From the NCBI GenBank assembly GCA_015680685.1, contig MNCI01014205.1, positions 864,858 to 928,857 on the forward strand: a DNA stretch of 64,000 bases. The letters run 5' to 3'. The notes under the pieces were generated by a model. It was not told the origin of the DNA, ran no database searches, and saw nothing but the letters and a program-made list of their open reading frames with translations. The translations under genes and the position numbers were made by a program. The stretch comes from Gnetum montanum. Taxonomy: Eukaryota > Streptophyta > Gnetopsida > Gnetales > Gnetaceae. The stretch's first letter is position 1; every line of letters begins with the position of its first letter. Shown one piece after another: positions 1 through 12,639 of the stretch.

Positions 1-95
1 AAAGGTCATATCACAAGGTTATTCCACTCAACCATTACCTACAAATGAAAAGGGTCATACCACAAGGCTACTCCATTACTACCATGAAAAAGGTG
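1..95. repeat. Short degenerate tandem repeat at the left edge
   Basis: Two diverged copies of a 40-47 bp unit lie head to tail. Each begins with an AAAGG(G)TCATA.CACAAGG block and ends near a CTAC/ACC.ATGA block, followed by the start of a third. The array stops where LTR sequence begins at about 96. It occupies the place where the first ~35 bp of the LTR should be, so the LTR end was lost or replaced here. No coding potential is visible. Confidence 0.5.
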
Positions 96-926
96 CCATA
101 CAAATTACAAGCGTTCATGTGCAATTCGGTCGAATTCCATAGACCTTAAGTTCCTAAGTACGTTGGTTCTAGAAAGTGAAATATAATTGTGACGATCGTT
201 GTCTTTGCAACATGTGTGAAGTGTAATTGTATGGTTAAGTGTAATTGGGGTACATAATTTTTATTATTTTATATTTTATTCGCCTACGATTGATAACGAG
301 TTGAAACTCAATTTATTAACCAATTTAACTAATCTTATTGCTAATTAATAACTAACTATTTTAACATAAGCATCCGATCTCACTTTTTGTACACATCTTA
401 AACGCATAGAACATTGTTGGGTTACCAAGCGTTAAGCGTTATTAGGATTACCAAGCACTGTATGTTATGCTCAAAGCGATCATACTTATGTGTTTAATCT
501 ATTTAGCTTAATTAGTTAATTAGTTAAAGTATTACTTATCTTAATTAATTAGGTAATTAACGAAAACAGTAAATGTAGAAGTAAATCATTAATCTATTTC
601 AAGTGTTGCAAGGTTTGATCAAAAGGGTCATCTTTATTGCCATTCACATTGGTGTGCTCAAGTACATTAGTGCTTGAACAAGGATCTGTACACTTTTTGA
701 CTTCTCCTGCAAGTACCCAGAAAAATATTGTAACTTTCAAAAGACAAAACTACAAGAGCTCTACTACAACTATGACAAAACTTTTCATAAACATGGTGGA
801 TAAGCATGTATTTATAGACTTTATTATGGAGTTGCATCGACGGGGCCTCATAAACACAACAAACGTTATGTCGATAAATGCTACGTTGATGGGAGCTTGT
901 TGATGTGACACTTTGATGCTTCATCA
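96..926 (-). repeat. LTR 1: 3' LTR of element A, outer end truncated
   Basis: This matches the LTRs at 11743-12639 and 23827-24575 across the segment that begins CCATACAAATTACAAGC. The inner boundary is clear: the sequence ends in TTCATCA at 926 and is followed directly by the C-rich complement of a polypurine tract. In element sense the U3 part carries a GGGGCCTCATAAAC motif (about 841-860) and then a TATA box (complement of GTATTTATAG, about 808-818). About 35 bp of the outer end are missing. By eye it is roughly 84% identical to LTR 2 over the first 165 bases. Confidence 0.85.
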
Positions 927-942
927 TACCCCCACGACTAAA
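927..942 (-). promoter_or_regulatory. Polypurine tract of element A
   Basis: On the minus strand this reads TTTAGTCGTGGGGGTA and abuts the TGATGA start of the 3' LTR. It is the expected plus-strand primer site for reverse transcription. The same sequence, with small changes, stands at the inner edge of the 3' LTR of B, C, D, E and F. Confidence 0.8.
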
Positions 943-1174
943 TGAAAACTTGTCCTTGAGTTCCTTTACAAAATTGAAAAGGTATGAGATTATTGATTGA
1001 CTCTTGACATAACAAACTGATGTAACAAAATTGACAATAAAACTGAGTTCCCGAGTATACAAATTAACATCATTACAAAAATTTGTGGTGTTCATGACAT
1101 AAAATTGAACACTATGACATGACTACTCAAACTGGACAACACATCCTTTAATGGCATGAAGATGATTGAGAAGA

Positions 1175-3425
1175 TCAAATAGTCCTAGGCAGTGGAGGCT
1201 CTTGAGGTTCTAAAGGACCTTTGCCAGCTTTGAATGCACGTGATGGCTGTCCTATTGTAGCTACTACCTCCGATGGAAGGTGAAAGACATCTAGTAATGC
1301 CTTCATCTTCTCCTCCTTACTCTGAGGATTATTCACATTCCACACAACATCACCAATGTAAACTAGAATGGGGATATCCCATGGGTAGGACATTACTAGG
1401 AATAGCTCCTTAACGTTGATGAACCAAGTAGCGAATTATTTACGTTCAACATCGAACGCCTTGATTGCATTTTGAAGCTCATGGTAGTCATTCATTCTTT
1501 TGGTCAAGCTCTTGGTATATTTGCCCTTGAGAACCTCGAGTTTAGCGTTTTCCTTTGCAAGCTTTTGCTTGGTGTCCTTATGGTGCTTGAACTCAACCTC
1601 GTACAACAAGTACAAGCTGGCCACCTACTTTTTCAATTCTGATTGCAGCCATCCAGCAATCAACATAGCCAAGTTTGTGTGTCAAAGATTGAAAAACTCC
1701 ATATATTCGATCATCTCCTCTATCTGCAGCTCCTTCAGGTGAATTTTTTCCCATCATTTACGTCCTTGTTGGAGTTGCTGGAGGGTCTCGTTCACCTTTA
1801 CCTTTGCCACTTGGATGTGTTTCTCATTTATTTTTTTCTGTAGGCTAACCTAGTCTTTGTAGTGGTCTTTGACTCTCAAATTTGAGAGCCTCTGATTTCC
1901 AAGCAACTACCTCTATTGGAGTCTTTTGGTGAAGGGAATAGACCTCCTTTATGGAGAGGTTTCTATTTTTAGTTGCTAATCTTCTTAACTCTATATTTAC
2001 TCTAGCTAGTTGCTCCTACTAGTAATGGATAAAATTAGTCAACTGTTGTCAATAACCACCTCTGCTTCGGTCTCTTGCCCTTGATGCTCCTTCACCAGTA
2101 CTGTTGCCCCTTCGCCCTCCTCCAAGCACACCAAAAAGGTTGTGGTGTTCTCAAAGATTTTTGAATTGCTGTTGTTCTGAGAGAGATACCATTGCCTCTC
2201 TTGTGCTAGGATTCAACATCACGGATAACTACATTTGTTGGGTAGAGAAAATGCATCCACCTTCTCCATCAGGTTAACTATTTGGACCACCTCATTCAGG
2301 TGACTCATCACGAGTCGGTACACAGATGGATCTTGACCAATGATGCTTGCTTGTTACTCTTGCTCACTCGAGCCATTCTTCAAACTTGTGCCACCTTTGG
2401 GATGTTGCAACAATGTTTGACACTATTTTCTAAGTGGTAGGTGAAGGTGGTGGCTACTGCTCCTCTTCTTGGATTGTTATTGCAGAACTTTTATCCTTCA
2501 TCATCTCTACCTAATTAGTAATCATAGAGCGTCAGACAACATCATTAATGTAGCAGACTATTCCTTCCCTTTGACATGGTTTTCTGATGAGCCATGGGAA
2601 GGGGAGTGCCTTCTTTCCATATTCATTCTCCTTGAACCACTTCTCTATCTTCAGATAGGTTAGCTATGGAAGGTTGACTGGGAATCTTCCACTCAAAGTG
2701 GCACATATACGAGCAGAAAAGAAGTGATCTTGCTAGGCCTTACCATGGGATTTAGGTGATAGGCCACAATCTTGTAATGGATTTTTTCTATTGGTGTGAA
2801 TGCATTGTACTCCTTATGATTGATACCATAGCACTGCTAAACCCATTCCTTTTTTATTCTAGGATTTTCCTACATCGGAATCTCGGTGAAATTCACCCTA
2901 AGTTTCAGGCAACCCAAGTGCCTTTGTAATGGCTTGCATCAAGTAAGACATTGAAATGTCCTTGATCTTGACTGTTGAACCAACCTACCTATTGTTCCAA
3001 AATAGGAATGTCACTCCCATATACCACTCTTTGTTGGAAGTGATAATTGCCCACATGGAAGAGGTCTTTAGTTGGTCCTATACCTCTTTAGATGCTTACT
3101 CCAAGAAAGAGCCAAATTTCAGCAATTGGAACACCATCTTTTGGACCTTCCTTGATATGATTTGGTTCAGGCAAGCTTCCATCAAGATCACCTCAAGGTT
3201 CACTTGTTGAGCTAGTGCCTCATCCCAATGGGAATGTTCTGTTGCTACCAGCTATTCACGAATTTGATGAATAGACTCCACTTTGGTGTCTTCCCTAAGA
3301 GGTCCTATGGCATGGGTTGCGATTAGTCCTTCCTAGGCTAGTTCATGGCCTCTTCCCATTTTTGGCTATGTTTTCCTTGATTGAGACAATCCTCCTTCCT
3401 ATGTGTGTTTGCCTTTTGGTGCCAT
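1175..3425 (-). pseudogene. Extra ORF of element A (env position), degenerate
   Basis: This ORF lies between pol and the 3' LTR, where env-like ORFs of Athila-group elements sit. The start is set at 3425, where a methionine is followed by a proline/lysine-rich stretch (MAPKG-like) also seen in B, D, E and F. The end is at 1175, after a short proline-rich tail (PQEPPLPRT). The residues near 1436-1624 form a charged, heptad-like coiled coil (HHKDTKQKLAKENAKLEV). The frame is broken many times. Compared with B, about 540 bp are missing near 2045, so the encoded protein would be shortened. No membrane anchor or signal peptide is evident, so calling it an envelope is not justified. The function is unknown. 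Confidence 0.65.
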
Positions 3426-3581
3426 TTGTGGTCACAACACATCCGTGGATTAGTGTTACTGAAGCTCATTGAAAAGCTTTAACTCTCGTAATTTGGTGTT
3501 TTAATGATGATTACTTAGTTAAACCTTTGTGGAAGTTAGAAAAATGTCGAGAAATTTTTTGTCAAAATAGCACATTTGTGG

Positions 3582-3595
3582 TCCCCACAACTAAG
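3582..3595 (-). promoter_or_regulatory. Internal polypurine-tract-like copy, element A
   Basis: On the minus strand it reads CTTAGTTGTGGGGA, close to the true polypurine tract at 927 (TTTAGTCGTGGGGG). It lies just upstream of the extra ORF. Equivalent copies stand at the same place in B (16039), C (36019) and E (55440). Confidence 0.45.
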
Positions 3596-3728
3596 AGCTT
3601 ATCTTCGAGAGCTACAAGGTCGAAGAATGGAGTGATTTGGACAAACAGTTAGGAAGTTATGGGCTCTGAAAATATCAAAAACTCCTTGGCGTTTGTGAGT
3701 AAATGTGAAAATTTCTAAGGAGAGTCGC

Positions 3729-3815
3729 ACATATATATAATATTTTTGTATTGCATCAAATGGGCATGTGTATATGGGGCCTTGTATACACATGGGCTTT
3801 GTCGATGGGGTCCGT
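3729..3815 (-). promoter_or_regulatory. Internal promoter-like module, element A
   Basis: In element sense, a short array with GATGGGG/GGGGCC-like and CATGGGC words (about 3753-3811) precedes an AT-rich TATATATAT sequence (about 3729-3741). The same arrangement of array then TATA box, with related words, makes up the U3 promoter end of this family's LTR. It would be positioned to transcribe the extra ORF. Promoter activity is inferred only. Confidence 0.4.
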
Positions 3816-5479
3816 AAACAAAATTTTCAAACTTGAATATTTTGAAAAATACAAAATATTTTTGAATGAATTTAGGGTCCATGGAGTTCCAAAAAAGCCA
3901 AGAATATGATGAAATCATTGAAGAGGATCTTTGGAAGCTCAAAAATTCAAAAATTTGATGGAGAATGTGTGAATTGAAGAAAATACTTAAAGAAGCACAT
4001 GGTTGGATGTAGAAGATGGGTGTACAAAAGATTTTGATTGTAATAATGTCTAAGGATAAGGTCCTTAATAAACCTAGCCAAAATATATGCAATTGGATCC
4101 TTTCCATAGCAAGCACATGCCTTGTTTGCCCTTGCATAACCTCAACCCAAGGAGTCCGTGGGCCCCATAGGTGTGAAAGTTAAGGACCAAAACTTAAAAT
4201 ATTTTAGCAAAGAATTGAAGTACATCAGGCAAGGATACTGAACAAAAACATGAACACCAATAGTGAGGTGAGTTATGGGAAACATGGATGGATGATGGAG
4301 AAGGTCGAATGGAGTTCCAAATTGAGATCATAAGAAGTCCCTTATGAATTTGTGATCAAATGACCTGAGAAGATCCATCCTTAATCCATACCAAAACCAA
4401 TTGCTTTCAGTGACTTCATATCACCACTTCAAGATTGATCCATCCCCCTAAGACACAAGAGTGCTTTTACAAAATAACCATCTTTTCTTAAAGAGAAGAA
4501 AAGAGAAGCAAGAAGTAAGAGAGGGCCTTAGTTAGAGGGGATTTTCAAGCATGAGCAACATGTCTTTCTAGTCCTATAACTAGTGCTTGTAGCCTATTTA
4601 TTTGTCTAAGGGGTGTGCTTTGAATTCTCATCATGTTTTTTTTCTTTTATTTTGTTTTTATTTTTTGTTTGTTTTTTTTCTTATTATTATTATTTTTTGA
4701 AATTTTTGGATGGGAACCACACCATGAAAATACTTATTTAACTTCTTGTTTATGGTCAACACAAAATGGCAAGAAATCCATGAAAACACTCATGCACCCA
4801 AGTAAGTAGAAAAGTACAAAGAGTATTGAATCCCCTTGAAGTCATACCCTATGCCAACCTTTGAATCCTTTCTAATTCTAAAAACTACCAAGGTCACAAA
4901 TTTATTAAAGGTTTATTTAATGAAAGGGATCTCATATTTCCAAGATGAAGAAAACCATGGATTTTTGTGGATGGGTGGATGTCATGGACTCATTGCCTAT
5001 TCCATGAAAAAGAAACCATGTCTTAGCCATCGGTACAAAAATTCAAAAAAAAAAAATAGAAACTAGACATTAGCAAATAGAAATATTAAGTACAAATCAC
5101 CATTAGCAACAACTACAACACCACATTATCACCATTAGCACAAAACATGTTTATTAATAGAAATTAGAAAATCATACTAAAATAAAGTAAAATATATAGG
5201 AAATTGTAAAATATTCAAGAAAGATTTAAATGTACTAACAATGATGTAAAATAAAAAATGGTGTAGAATAGGAAAAAGTTTTTTAAAAAATGTATAAAAT
5301 AAATAATTTGCAAAAAAAATAAAAATGTGTAAAATAAAAAATAGAAAAACTGAGGAGCCACATATATGGTTTGCATGGATGACCATCTCCTCCACGATTG
5401 AGTTGGAAGGAGAAGATTCAAAAAATTGAGCACGGTTGCCCATCCGTAGAGGTATTTGTTGCATTGGCTTACTTAGGAT

Positions 5480-6790
5480 CATGGAAAGGCTTTACCTGTT
5501 GGATGTTGAGCAACTACTTTTTGTTTGGGATTTCAAGTTTGTATATAATCATGGCCCAGAAAGGAAAGGTTTCATAAATAATATAACACCCCTCTCACAA
5601 TGTTTGGAACTTAGTTTGTTGAGGTACTTGTGTGGGGTTCGAGTAGAGAACCTTATCTCCAGGTTAAAATTTAATCCTTCTAATTCTTAGGTCATGTCAT
5701 TATTTGTTGAATGCCTTGTGCACTTCATTCAAGGACAAGGCCACTAATCAATTTTCGTCTAGTACATTTAGATTGATCAGTCTTTCTTTTTGTGCTAGAT
5801 TTAGATCAAGATCTAGGTCATAGCCTATTAAAAGCGTACTAATCTTGGATTGAATTGGGAGCATTCGAAGTTTTCCATATACCAACTTATAGGAAGAGTA
5901 GGAAATAGGGAGTTTCCATGTTGAGCGGTATGCCTAAAGGGCATCATTGAGTTTTGTGCTCTAATCTCTCCTATATTTGCTAACAGTTCTTATTAGAATC
6001 TTTGTGATCTCCCTATTAGTAACCTTTACTTGACCATTGGCTTGGGCTGATAGGGTGTTGTTAATTTATTTTCAACCCCCAAGTGTTGCATGAGTTTTTG
6101 AAAAGTAGCACCTATAAAATGGGTTCCGTTGTCAGAAATTAGTGCATGTGGTACCCAAAACCTATTCATAACATTTTGTTGTACAAAAAATATAGCAGTG
6201 GATGATGTATAGTCAATGACCACTACTGCTTTTGCCCATTTTGTGCAATAATCAACATTGATGATTATATATGCCTTTTCATTTGACATCAGTGTGATGG
6301 AACCCACGAAATCTATGCTCATATGTAAAAGGGTTCTAGTGGTTGAATCCACTATTGAGAACCCTTCATTAATGCAGTCATCCCATCATCTCGTTAACAA
6401 CATTCACAAGGTCAAACAAATTAGTAAGCATCCCTGAAGATTATAGGCCAATAGTATCCTACCATTAGGATTTTTATGGCCATGTGTCTCTCTACATAGT
6501 GTCCCCCATAAGGACCCTCATGAGCATCTTAGAGAATGTGCAGTTGATTAGCATTAGGTACACACCAACAAACTAGGCCATCGATGGACACCCTGTAAAA
6601 ATGTCCATTGATTTTCATGAAGTGTTTAGCCTGATGAAGAAATTGTTGTTTTTTCTTGTAGTCCAAATCTTATGGAATCTCTTATACGAGAAGATAAGTG
6701 AGGATGCCATTATACCATTTTGGTTATACAAGTATTTGTTCATTTATTGCATAGGTAAAGAGGAGTTCATCTAGCAATTGGTTAGAGAGT
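5480..6790 (-). pseudogene. Integrase region of element A pol, degenerate
   Basis: Integrase joins retroelement cDNA to chromosomal DNA. The catalytic core is recognisable in 6026-6352: MSIDFVG around the first Asp, and ISDNGTHFIGATFQKLMQ around the second. The third catalytic residue is changed. Where B and C read GQVEVTN, this copy reads QVK, a Glu-to-Lys change expected from cytosine deamination. The C-terminal part around 5520-5690 keeps a PGDKVLYSNP stretch typical of integrase C-terminal domains. Stops and frameshifts interrupt it throughout. The order after RT-RNase H is the gypsy order. Confidence 0.8.
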
Positions 6791-6799
6791 GATCTCTTC

Positions 6800-7255
6800 T
6801 CCTCTTTATCGTCCCATCACAACCAAGATAAGTGATCAGCAATCACATTCCCAGTTCCCTTTCGATCTACCATCATAAGATCAAATTCTTGTAAGATCAC
6901 TAACCACTGTATGACATGGGGGCTCACCATTGGCTTGTTCATTAGGAAGTAGATGACACTATGGTCAGTGTGCATAAACACTTTATATCCAAGCACATAG
7001 TGCTTGAACTTTTCTAAAGCATGCACCACCATGATTAGTTCTTTCTCTATTGTGGTGTAATTCAACTGTGCACCCACAATGCTTCAACTAATGTAGTAGA
7101 TGTAATATGGATGTTTCTTGTCATCCAACTACTTAAGTACGGCTCCCAAGGCATAATTTGATGCATATGTCATGATATAAAATGATCTAGACCAATCAGG
7201 TGCTTATAGAATTGGAGTCTCTAAGAGCTTTTACTTGAGGCTCTAGAATGTATTT
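6800..7255 (-). pseudogene. RNase H region of element A pol, degenerate
   Basis: RNase H removes the RNA strand during reverse transcription. The stretch 6817-7077 reads NYTTIEKELIMVVHALEKF, then HTDHSVIYFLMNKP and a final NVIADHLS, which are the usual conserved blocks of gypsy RNase H (E-K-E-L, T-D-H, A-D-x-L-S). It follows RT without an intervening module and is joined to integrase downstream. Flanking frames are broken. Confidence 0.8.
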
Positions 7256-8420
7256 TCACATTCATTGGTCTAGATGAATGGAGCATCTTTTTTTTGTTAG
7301 CTTGACCAATGGTTTTGTGATCTTAGAGAAATTCTCTATGAATCGTTGGTAGTTACAAGTGTGTCCAAGGAATGACCGAACATATTTTACAGTTTTTGGT
7401 TGATGGGTGATTCCTTGGATTAACCTTATTTTTTTAGGGTCTACCTCGATCCCTTCATGCAAAATTCTGTGCCACAATATAATACCTTCTTGGATCATGA
7501 GATTGCTCTTCTTCCAATTGAGCCAACCATTCGTCTCTACATATCTTTTAAGCACTTGCTTAAGGTGGTCCAAGGCTTGCTCAAATGTAGCATCATAAGT
7601 AAAGAAGTCATCCATAAAGAATTTCACTCTGCTACTGATTTATTGCTGAAAGATGCTTAAGACTAGACATTGGAAAGTGGCAAGAGCATTGCACAAACCA
7701 AAAGACATCTTGTGATATGCAAAAGTCCCACAAGGACTTGTGAATGTTATTTTGGCCAAATCTTCTAATGCAATCTAGATTTGGTTATAGCCACTATAAC
7801 CATATGAAAAACTATAATAGCAATGCTTAGATATGGTGTCAAACACCTCATCAATGAATGACAATGGAAAATGATCTTTGAATGTTGAAATGTTTAACAA
7901 CCTGGAGTTGATACAAACTTTCCATTTGCCACCTCTCTTTGGCACTATCATGTGGGGGTTAACCCACTTGCTATCTGCAATGGGGTAGATGAACCCTTCC
8001 TTAAGGAGTTGCTCAATATCCTCTTTGACAATTTACTTTAATTTTGGATTCAACCACCATTGTGGTTGCCTCCTTAGCTTCATGGATGGATCAGTATAAA
8101 TGCAGTGTTGGCATATCCATGGATCAATTCAAGTAAGTTCAGGATATGACCAAGCAAAGGCTCTTAGCCATCTGCTGACCACTTTCAACAGTTTTTTTTT
8201 TTGCTCAGGAGCAAGTTTGGCATTAAGTATGACCACCTTACCATTTTTGAAGAATGCATATTCTAGGCTGGCAGGTAGAGTTTTCAACTCTAGGGGCTCT
8301 TGTTTGAAATTATCAGGGATCTCTAACTCTTCCCAATTGGTATCATTGTTTTAATTATTAGAGAGTTGGTGATGAACTTTCTCCAGTTCATCCATGCCTA
8401 CGACATAAGCACATCTCAAG
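7256..8420 (-). pseudogene. Reverse transcriptase region of element A pol, degenerate
   Basis: The RT active-site block is at about 7602-7625 and reads FFMDDFF, a YxDD-box variant (F-M-D-D) common in gypsy elements. Downstream the frame 7262-7627 continues with LNWKKSNLMIQEGIIL, GIEVDPKKI and VRSFLGHTCNYQRFIENF, which closely follow the Athila/Tat RT pattern. The upstream fingers part (7700-8100) is present but broken. The N-terminal linker near 8200-8420 matches the corresponding region of C (40007-40375). Inactive. Confidence 0.85.
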
Positions 8421-8579
8421 GACTTAGTAAATTCCATGCACATTGTGCTGCTTTCAGAATCAGCGGTCAGCCACTAGGTGTCCTCTTGTTTTGTGGATAC
8501 TATGTACAGATACCTTTGAATATCTACTTCCCGTACACACTACCTACATGCAAAAATAAATGCTTGTTTCAAAGACTAA

Positions 8580-9290
8580 ATTTTCTACATGTAATTGCAC
8601 CTTGTATCACTGTACACAATGCATGGAACTTGCTTCTTCTTGATCTTTCCAAATTCATTTTTCTTAGATATCTCCAGGGAAAGATCTGTGATGCCCATTC
8701 TCGCATCAACAGTGCTTAGCCATGCCCTTCCAATAATGATTTGGAAGTCCCCCTTACAGTTCTCAACCTTGATTACTAGGTAATCAACAAGATAAGACCA
8801 CCCACAAGCAATGGTTACAATGTCTTCTACCAATTTCAATGAAAAAGTAATGGACTAGTCTGCCAATTCCAATAGGATATTACTCTTCTTGAGAGGCGGT
8901 AGGTTCTAGGTAGTATACATCTCATAAGAAATCAAGTTCACATTAGAACCTAAATCAAGAAGAGCTTTACATGGTTCATTCCTAGAAATTTGCAAATAGA
9001 TAAGAGGACTCTTAGGATCAACTAATTTCCTAGGAAGGTTGCCAGTCTAGATCCATTCAGAAATGACATGAGTGAGCATAATAGTATGGATGGACAACAT
9101 TTGGTTTGAAGGGTTTCCAATGGAATGGTTTGTAAAGGATGAGGTAGGAGTAGGGTGAACAATTGCCTAAGTTTTTGAGTGCTTAGTACAACTATTGGGT
9201 TAAAAAATGATCTTTTAAGAGCATGAGGTTCTAAACCACTCGGTTGATTAACTGGTTTCAAATTGATGGCCTTAGTAGTATTGTGTTGCT
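8580..9290 (-). pseudogene. Aspartic protease region of element A, degenerate
   Basis: The retropepsin-like site reads ALLDLGSNVNLIS at about 8925-8965, so the catalytic D-S-G has become D-L-G. A second protease block with IIIGRAWLSTVDA follows near 8710-8760. The domain lies between gag and RT. C keeps the intact D-S-G form of the same site (40880-40905). Confidence 0.75.
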
Positions 9291-11580
9291 ATGATTGAGC
9301 TAGAAGTTCACCTTGCATGGATGGAGTAGACGGTAGTCGCATTGAGGGTGGAGGAACATGTGCAAGAATAGGAGGAGGGTAGGAATGGAATGTGATATCC
9401 CTCTTGGAATGTGGAGAATGAGTTCTCTATTATTTAGGAGGATAGAAGTGATGTTGGAAATGAGAAACATGACTAGAAGAGTCATGTGGAGATAGGGGTT
9501 GCTGAACATAATAGCCATATGGATCTGCTTGCCTGTAAGGTTAGCCTTGATGGTGGCATCCCCTAAAACTATGGTTGTTGCCACTATTGATACTACTTGT
9601 ATGATTGTGGTGGAGTTCCACATGGATAATGGAACTACTTAGGATTACCTTGAGGATAAGGTAATCTTTTGGATGTTTTTCTTTTTACTAGTTATGGGTT
9701 TAGAGCATACATATAGGACTCTTGTAAGTGTGACACGATGGGGCAACATCCGTTAGGATGTTCATATTGTTAGATGTCACACCCACCATCATCATCTAAT
9801 TCAGTTTCCATAATTTCCTATACGACAACAAGCTTACCCTTACCGCTTTGATTAGCAGATTTAGTTTCCTTTTGCCTCCTACAGTCACAATTACTACTTT
9901 ATTCTTTAGACTCTTCAAAAATTTTGAAAACAACTTAAAATATGTTATCCATAAAGTCCCACAAATAATCTACCTTAGCCAAAATTTTAGAGGTAAAATT
10001 TTGAATCGGCAAGGTTTTTCAATCACCACCTCATCAAGTGATGAGTCCTCCTCACTATCCCAAAATGGGACCTCCCTCTTATGAATAGAAGGATCTCAAG
10101 TGTATTCTTTTGTACTTTTATGTTTTCTCAACTCTTCTTCTTCTTTTTCTACCTTCTTAATCAACCTTTGGATCTAATGGGCTCTTAACTCTAATAGTCT
10201 TCCTTAGGCATAGATCCTAAGAGTTCTTCTCATTTTAGATCGAAGCCCATCTATGATGTGGTAAAGTTGTTCCTACTGAGAGAAATCATGGCTAGGGAAT
10301 CAGTGTAATAAGGAATAATATCTGCCCATGGCAGCATCCAAGGACTCATGTGTTCCTTACTTTCATCCCTAGATCTGTCTTCTTAGATTAGACACTTGGG
10401 AGTACATTTGACACTTATTGTTGAATAGTTCAAGTATGGTACTCCATCTATAGATTGATTCCGATTTCAAGCATGGGTACTAGCTTTATGCTTCTTTGAT
10501 GAGTGTCCTAAGAAACAACTTAAGGTTTTGCCAATCATTTTCTATGTTTTGTAAGACATAGGCATAGTGAAAAGCCTAAAGATGGTTTTGTGGGTAGGAG
10601 TTATATCCCTCCTCAAACTTGGGATGTTGTTCATATCTAATCGCTTGATCCTACTATCTTTCATATGGCTTATTGAAATTCTCATTGCCTTTGTGATGTT
10701 TAGCATGCTTCGGGTGGTGAGCAAAGACTCATCGTATCCATGACATTGGTGCCTACAATGCCCTCTGCTACCTCTTCCTTCATGGTGATGGGCCTCTCTT
10801 CAATGCCTATGCCCTAGATCTTGACTTGCTTGACTATCCCTACAATCATCTTGGTCTCTTCAGTCACCTCTATCATGATCACATCCTTAGAAATTTCATT
10901 TAGAGCTAGAAGAAAAAGAATATGACGATGAAGGTGAAGAAGGAGGAGGACTAACATCATTAGGGTGCTTACCACCCCCTCTTTGGTGGTTGCAGCCACG
11001 TTCATGATCATGGTTCTTGCCTATATCTTTGCCATGACTCTCCTTCTTGGATCCCCCTTTGTCATCAAATTTGTTCTTGCCAGAATAAGGATTATGTATT
11101 GTGGACTACAACTTCTAGTTTTGACCTCCTTTACCAAAGTCAAAGAGAGGAGTCTCTTTGTATGGAAAACCCCCAGGGAAGGGTTCTACATATTTTTGGT
11201 ACATCAAGAATGGGGAATCATAGACCACTTCCCCTTCACATATTCATAATGGTACTCTAGTTGTCGAACCCTCAAATGTTGTGCATTGGTGGCATGATAA
11301 TCCCTAGCATCACTATCTTGTACAATGTATTTAGCATGAAGCCCTTGCATGCCCAATTGCATAAGAGTTTGGTGGACCATTGCAAGAATGGATAGATTAG
11401 GCAATAACACAATGATGTCCTTCATGTCTTGCCACTACAATTGTTCATCCTAGTGTAGGATGATGGTGAAATTGGGTACATACCCATCAAGATGAGCATT
11501 ATCACTCTATAATTCTAAGGCACCTACTGATTTACTCCATCAGACTTGGGTGGAGAATCACTCCTGTGAGAAGAAGACAT
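9291..11580 (-). pseudogene. gag of element A, degenerate
   Basis: The start is placed at 11580 (MSSSHRSDSPPKSD, then a stop), matching the start of C gag at 43554. A capsid-like region follows at about 10100-10720. The nucleic-acid-binding knuckle lies near 9735-9785 and reads C-D-I-stop-Q-Y-E-H-P-N-G-C-C, so its second Cys codon is now a stop. The tail up to protease is proline- and histidine-rich and frameshifted. The structural role (particle and RNA packaging) is known for the family; this copy cannot make an intact protein. Confidence 0.75.
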
Positions 11581-11723
11581 CTTATATTAGAAGATAAGAA
11601 ATGTAGTGTTCTTTTTTATAATTGTTGTACTTATTTTAATGTATGATATAACTTTAGGATTTGTTCCAATAATGTTAAATAATTTTTCACTAAATCTTAG
11701 AAGCGTAGGTAACAAACTAAAGG

Positions 11724-11741
11724 TCCCTGGCAACGGTGTTA
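11724..11741 (-). promoter_or_regulatory. Primer-binding site of element A, tRNA-Asp type
   Basis: On the minus strand it reads TAACACCGTTGCCAGGGA, 15 of 18 bases like the tRNA-Asp-derived PBS of Athila-group elements as I recall it (TGGCGCCGTTGCCGGGGA). It lies one base inside the LTR edge at 11743. It fixes the orientation and the 5' LTR of element A. Confidence 0.82.
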
Positions 11742-11742
11742 A

Positions 11743-12639
11743 TGATGAGCGGCAAGTATACCGTATGCCCAACCATACAAATTACAAGCATTCATGTGCA
11801 ATCTAGTCAAATTTCGCAGACCTTAAGTTCCTAAGTACATTGGTTCTAGGAAGTAAAATCTAATCGTGATGATCATTGTCTTTCCAACTACACTTGTGAA
11901 GCTTAGTTGTATGGTTAAGTGTGATTGGGGCACATTATTCACCTATGATTAATAACAAGTTGAAACTCAATTTATTAACCAATTTAACTAATCATATTGA
12001 TAATTAATAACTATCCTAACATAAGCACTTGATCCCACTTTCTATACACATCCTGAATGCATACAACACTCTTCGGTTACCAAGTGTTAAGTGTTGCTGG
12101 GATTACCAAGCATTGTATGTTATGCTAAAAGTGGTCGTACTTATGTGTTTAATATATTTAGCTTAATTAGTTAATTAATTAAACTCTTCCTTATCTTATT
12201 TAATTATGTAATTAATGAAAATAGTAATGCAAAAGCAAATCATTAATCTATTCCAAGTGATGCAAGGTTTGATCAAAAGGCTTGTCTTTATTACCATTTA
12301 CATTGATGTGCTTAGGTACATTAGTACTGAAATAAAGATCCATATAGTTTCTAACTCCTGCTGTAGGCACTCAGAAAATATTTTAACTTTCAAATGACAA
12401 AATTGCAAGAGCTCTACTACAACTATGATAAGACTTCTCACAAACATGATCGATGAGTGCATATTTATAGTCTTTATTGTGGAGCTGCGTCAATGGGGCC
12501 TCATAAACATAGCAAACACTACGCCGATGCAACCCCATCAATGGGGCAACACCATGTTGACAGGGTTGGGTTGATGGGGACCCATCGACACAACCCCATC
12601 AACAAGGGCCCATTGATGTGACACTTTAACACTTCATCA
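11743..12639 (-). repeat. LTR 2: shared LTR (5' of A, 3' of B)
   Basis: A complete 897-bp LTR bounded by TGATGA and CTTCATCA. The PBS of A abuts its left edge and the polypurine tract of B abuts its right edge, so one LTR serves two elements. Compared with LTR 1 and LTR 3 it lacks a 22-bp AT stretch near 11935. Its U3 array is longer, with several CCCATCGA/CATCAATGGGG words at 12488-12615. A TATA box (complement of ATATTTATAG) is at about 12460-12470. Confidence 0.9.

Larger units (their letters stand above)
3426..5479 (-). other. Non-coding spacer between pol and extra ORF, element A
   Basis: About 2 kb without a supportable ORF. In element sense it holds several blocks shared with the other elements. 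These are a pyrimidine-rich stretch (about 4488-4530), a conserved block containing the complement of TTCAAGCATGAGCAACATG (about 4543-4575), a conserved GGATCC-containing block (about 4085-4180), a TATA/motif module (3729-3815) and a PPT-like repeat (3582-3595). Long T-rich runs occur at 4638-4700. The order and conservation suggest cis-acting RNA or promoter functions rather than random filler. Confidence 0.6.
96..12639 (-). mobile_element. Element A: Ty3/gypsy, Athila/Tat-like LTR retrotransposon, minus strand
   Basis: In element sense the order is 5' LTR (11743-12639), tRNA-Asp-type PBS (11724-11741), gag, protease, RT, RNase H, integrase, ~2 kb spacer, extra ORF, polypurine tract (927) and 3' LTR (96-926). 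Every reading frame is broken by stops and frameshifts, so it is inactive. Its 5' LTR also serves as the 3' LTR of element B. The Athila/Tat assignment rests on the PBS, the Gag WERY-like motif, and the RT block with VRSFLGH followed by FIENFSKI; it is an inference, not a tree. Relative to B it lacks about 540 bp in the middle of the extra ORF, near 2045. Confidence 0.88.
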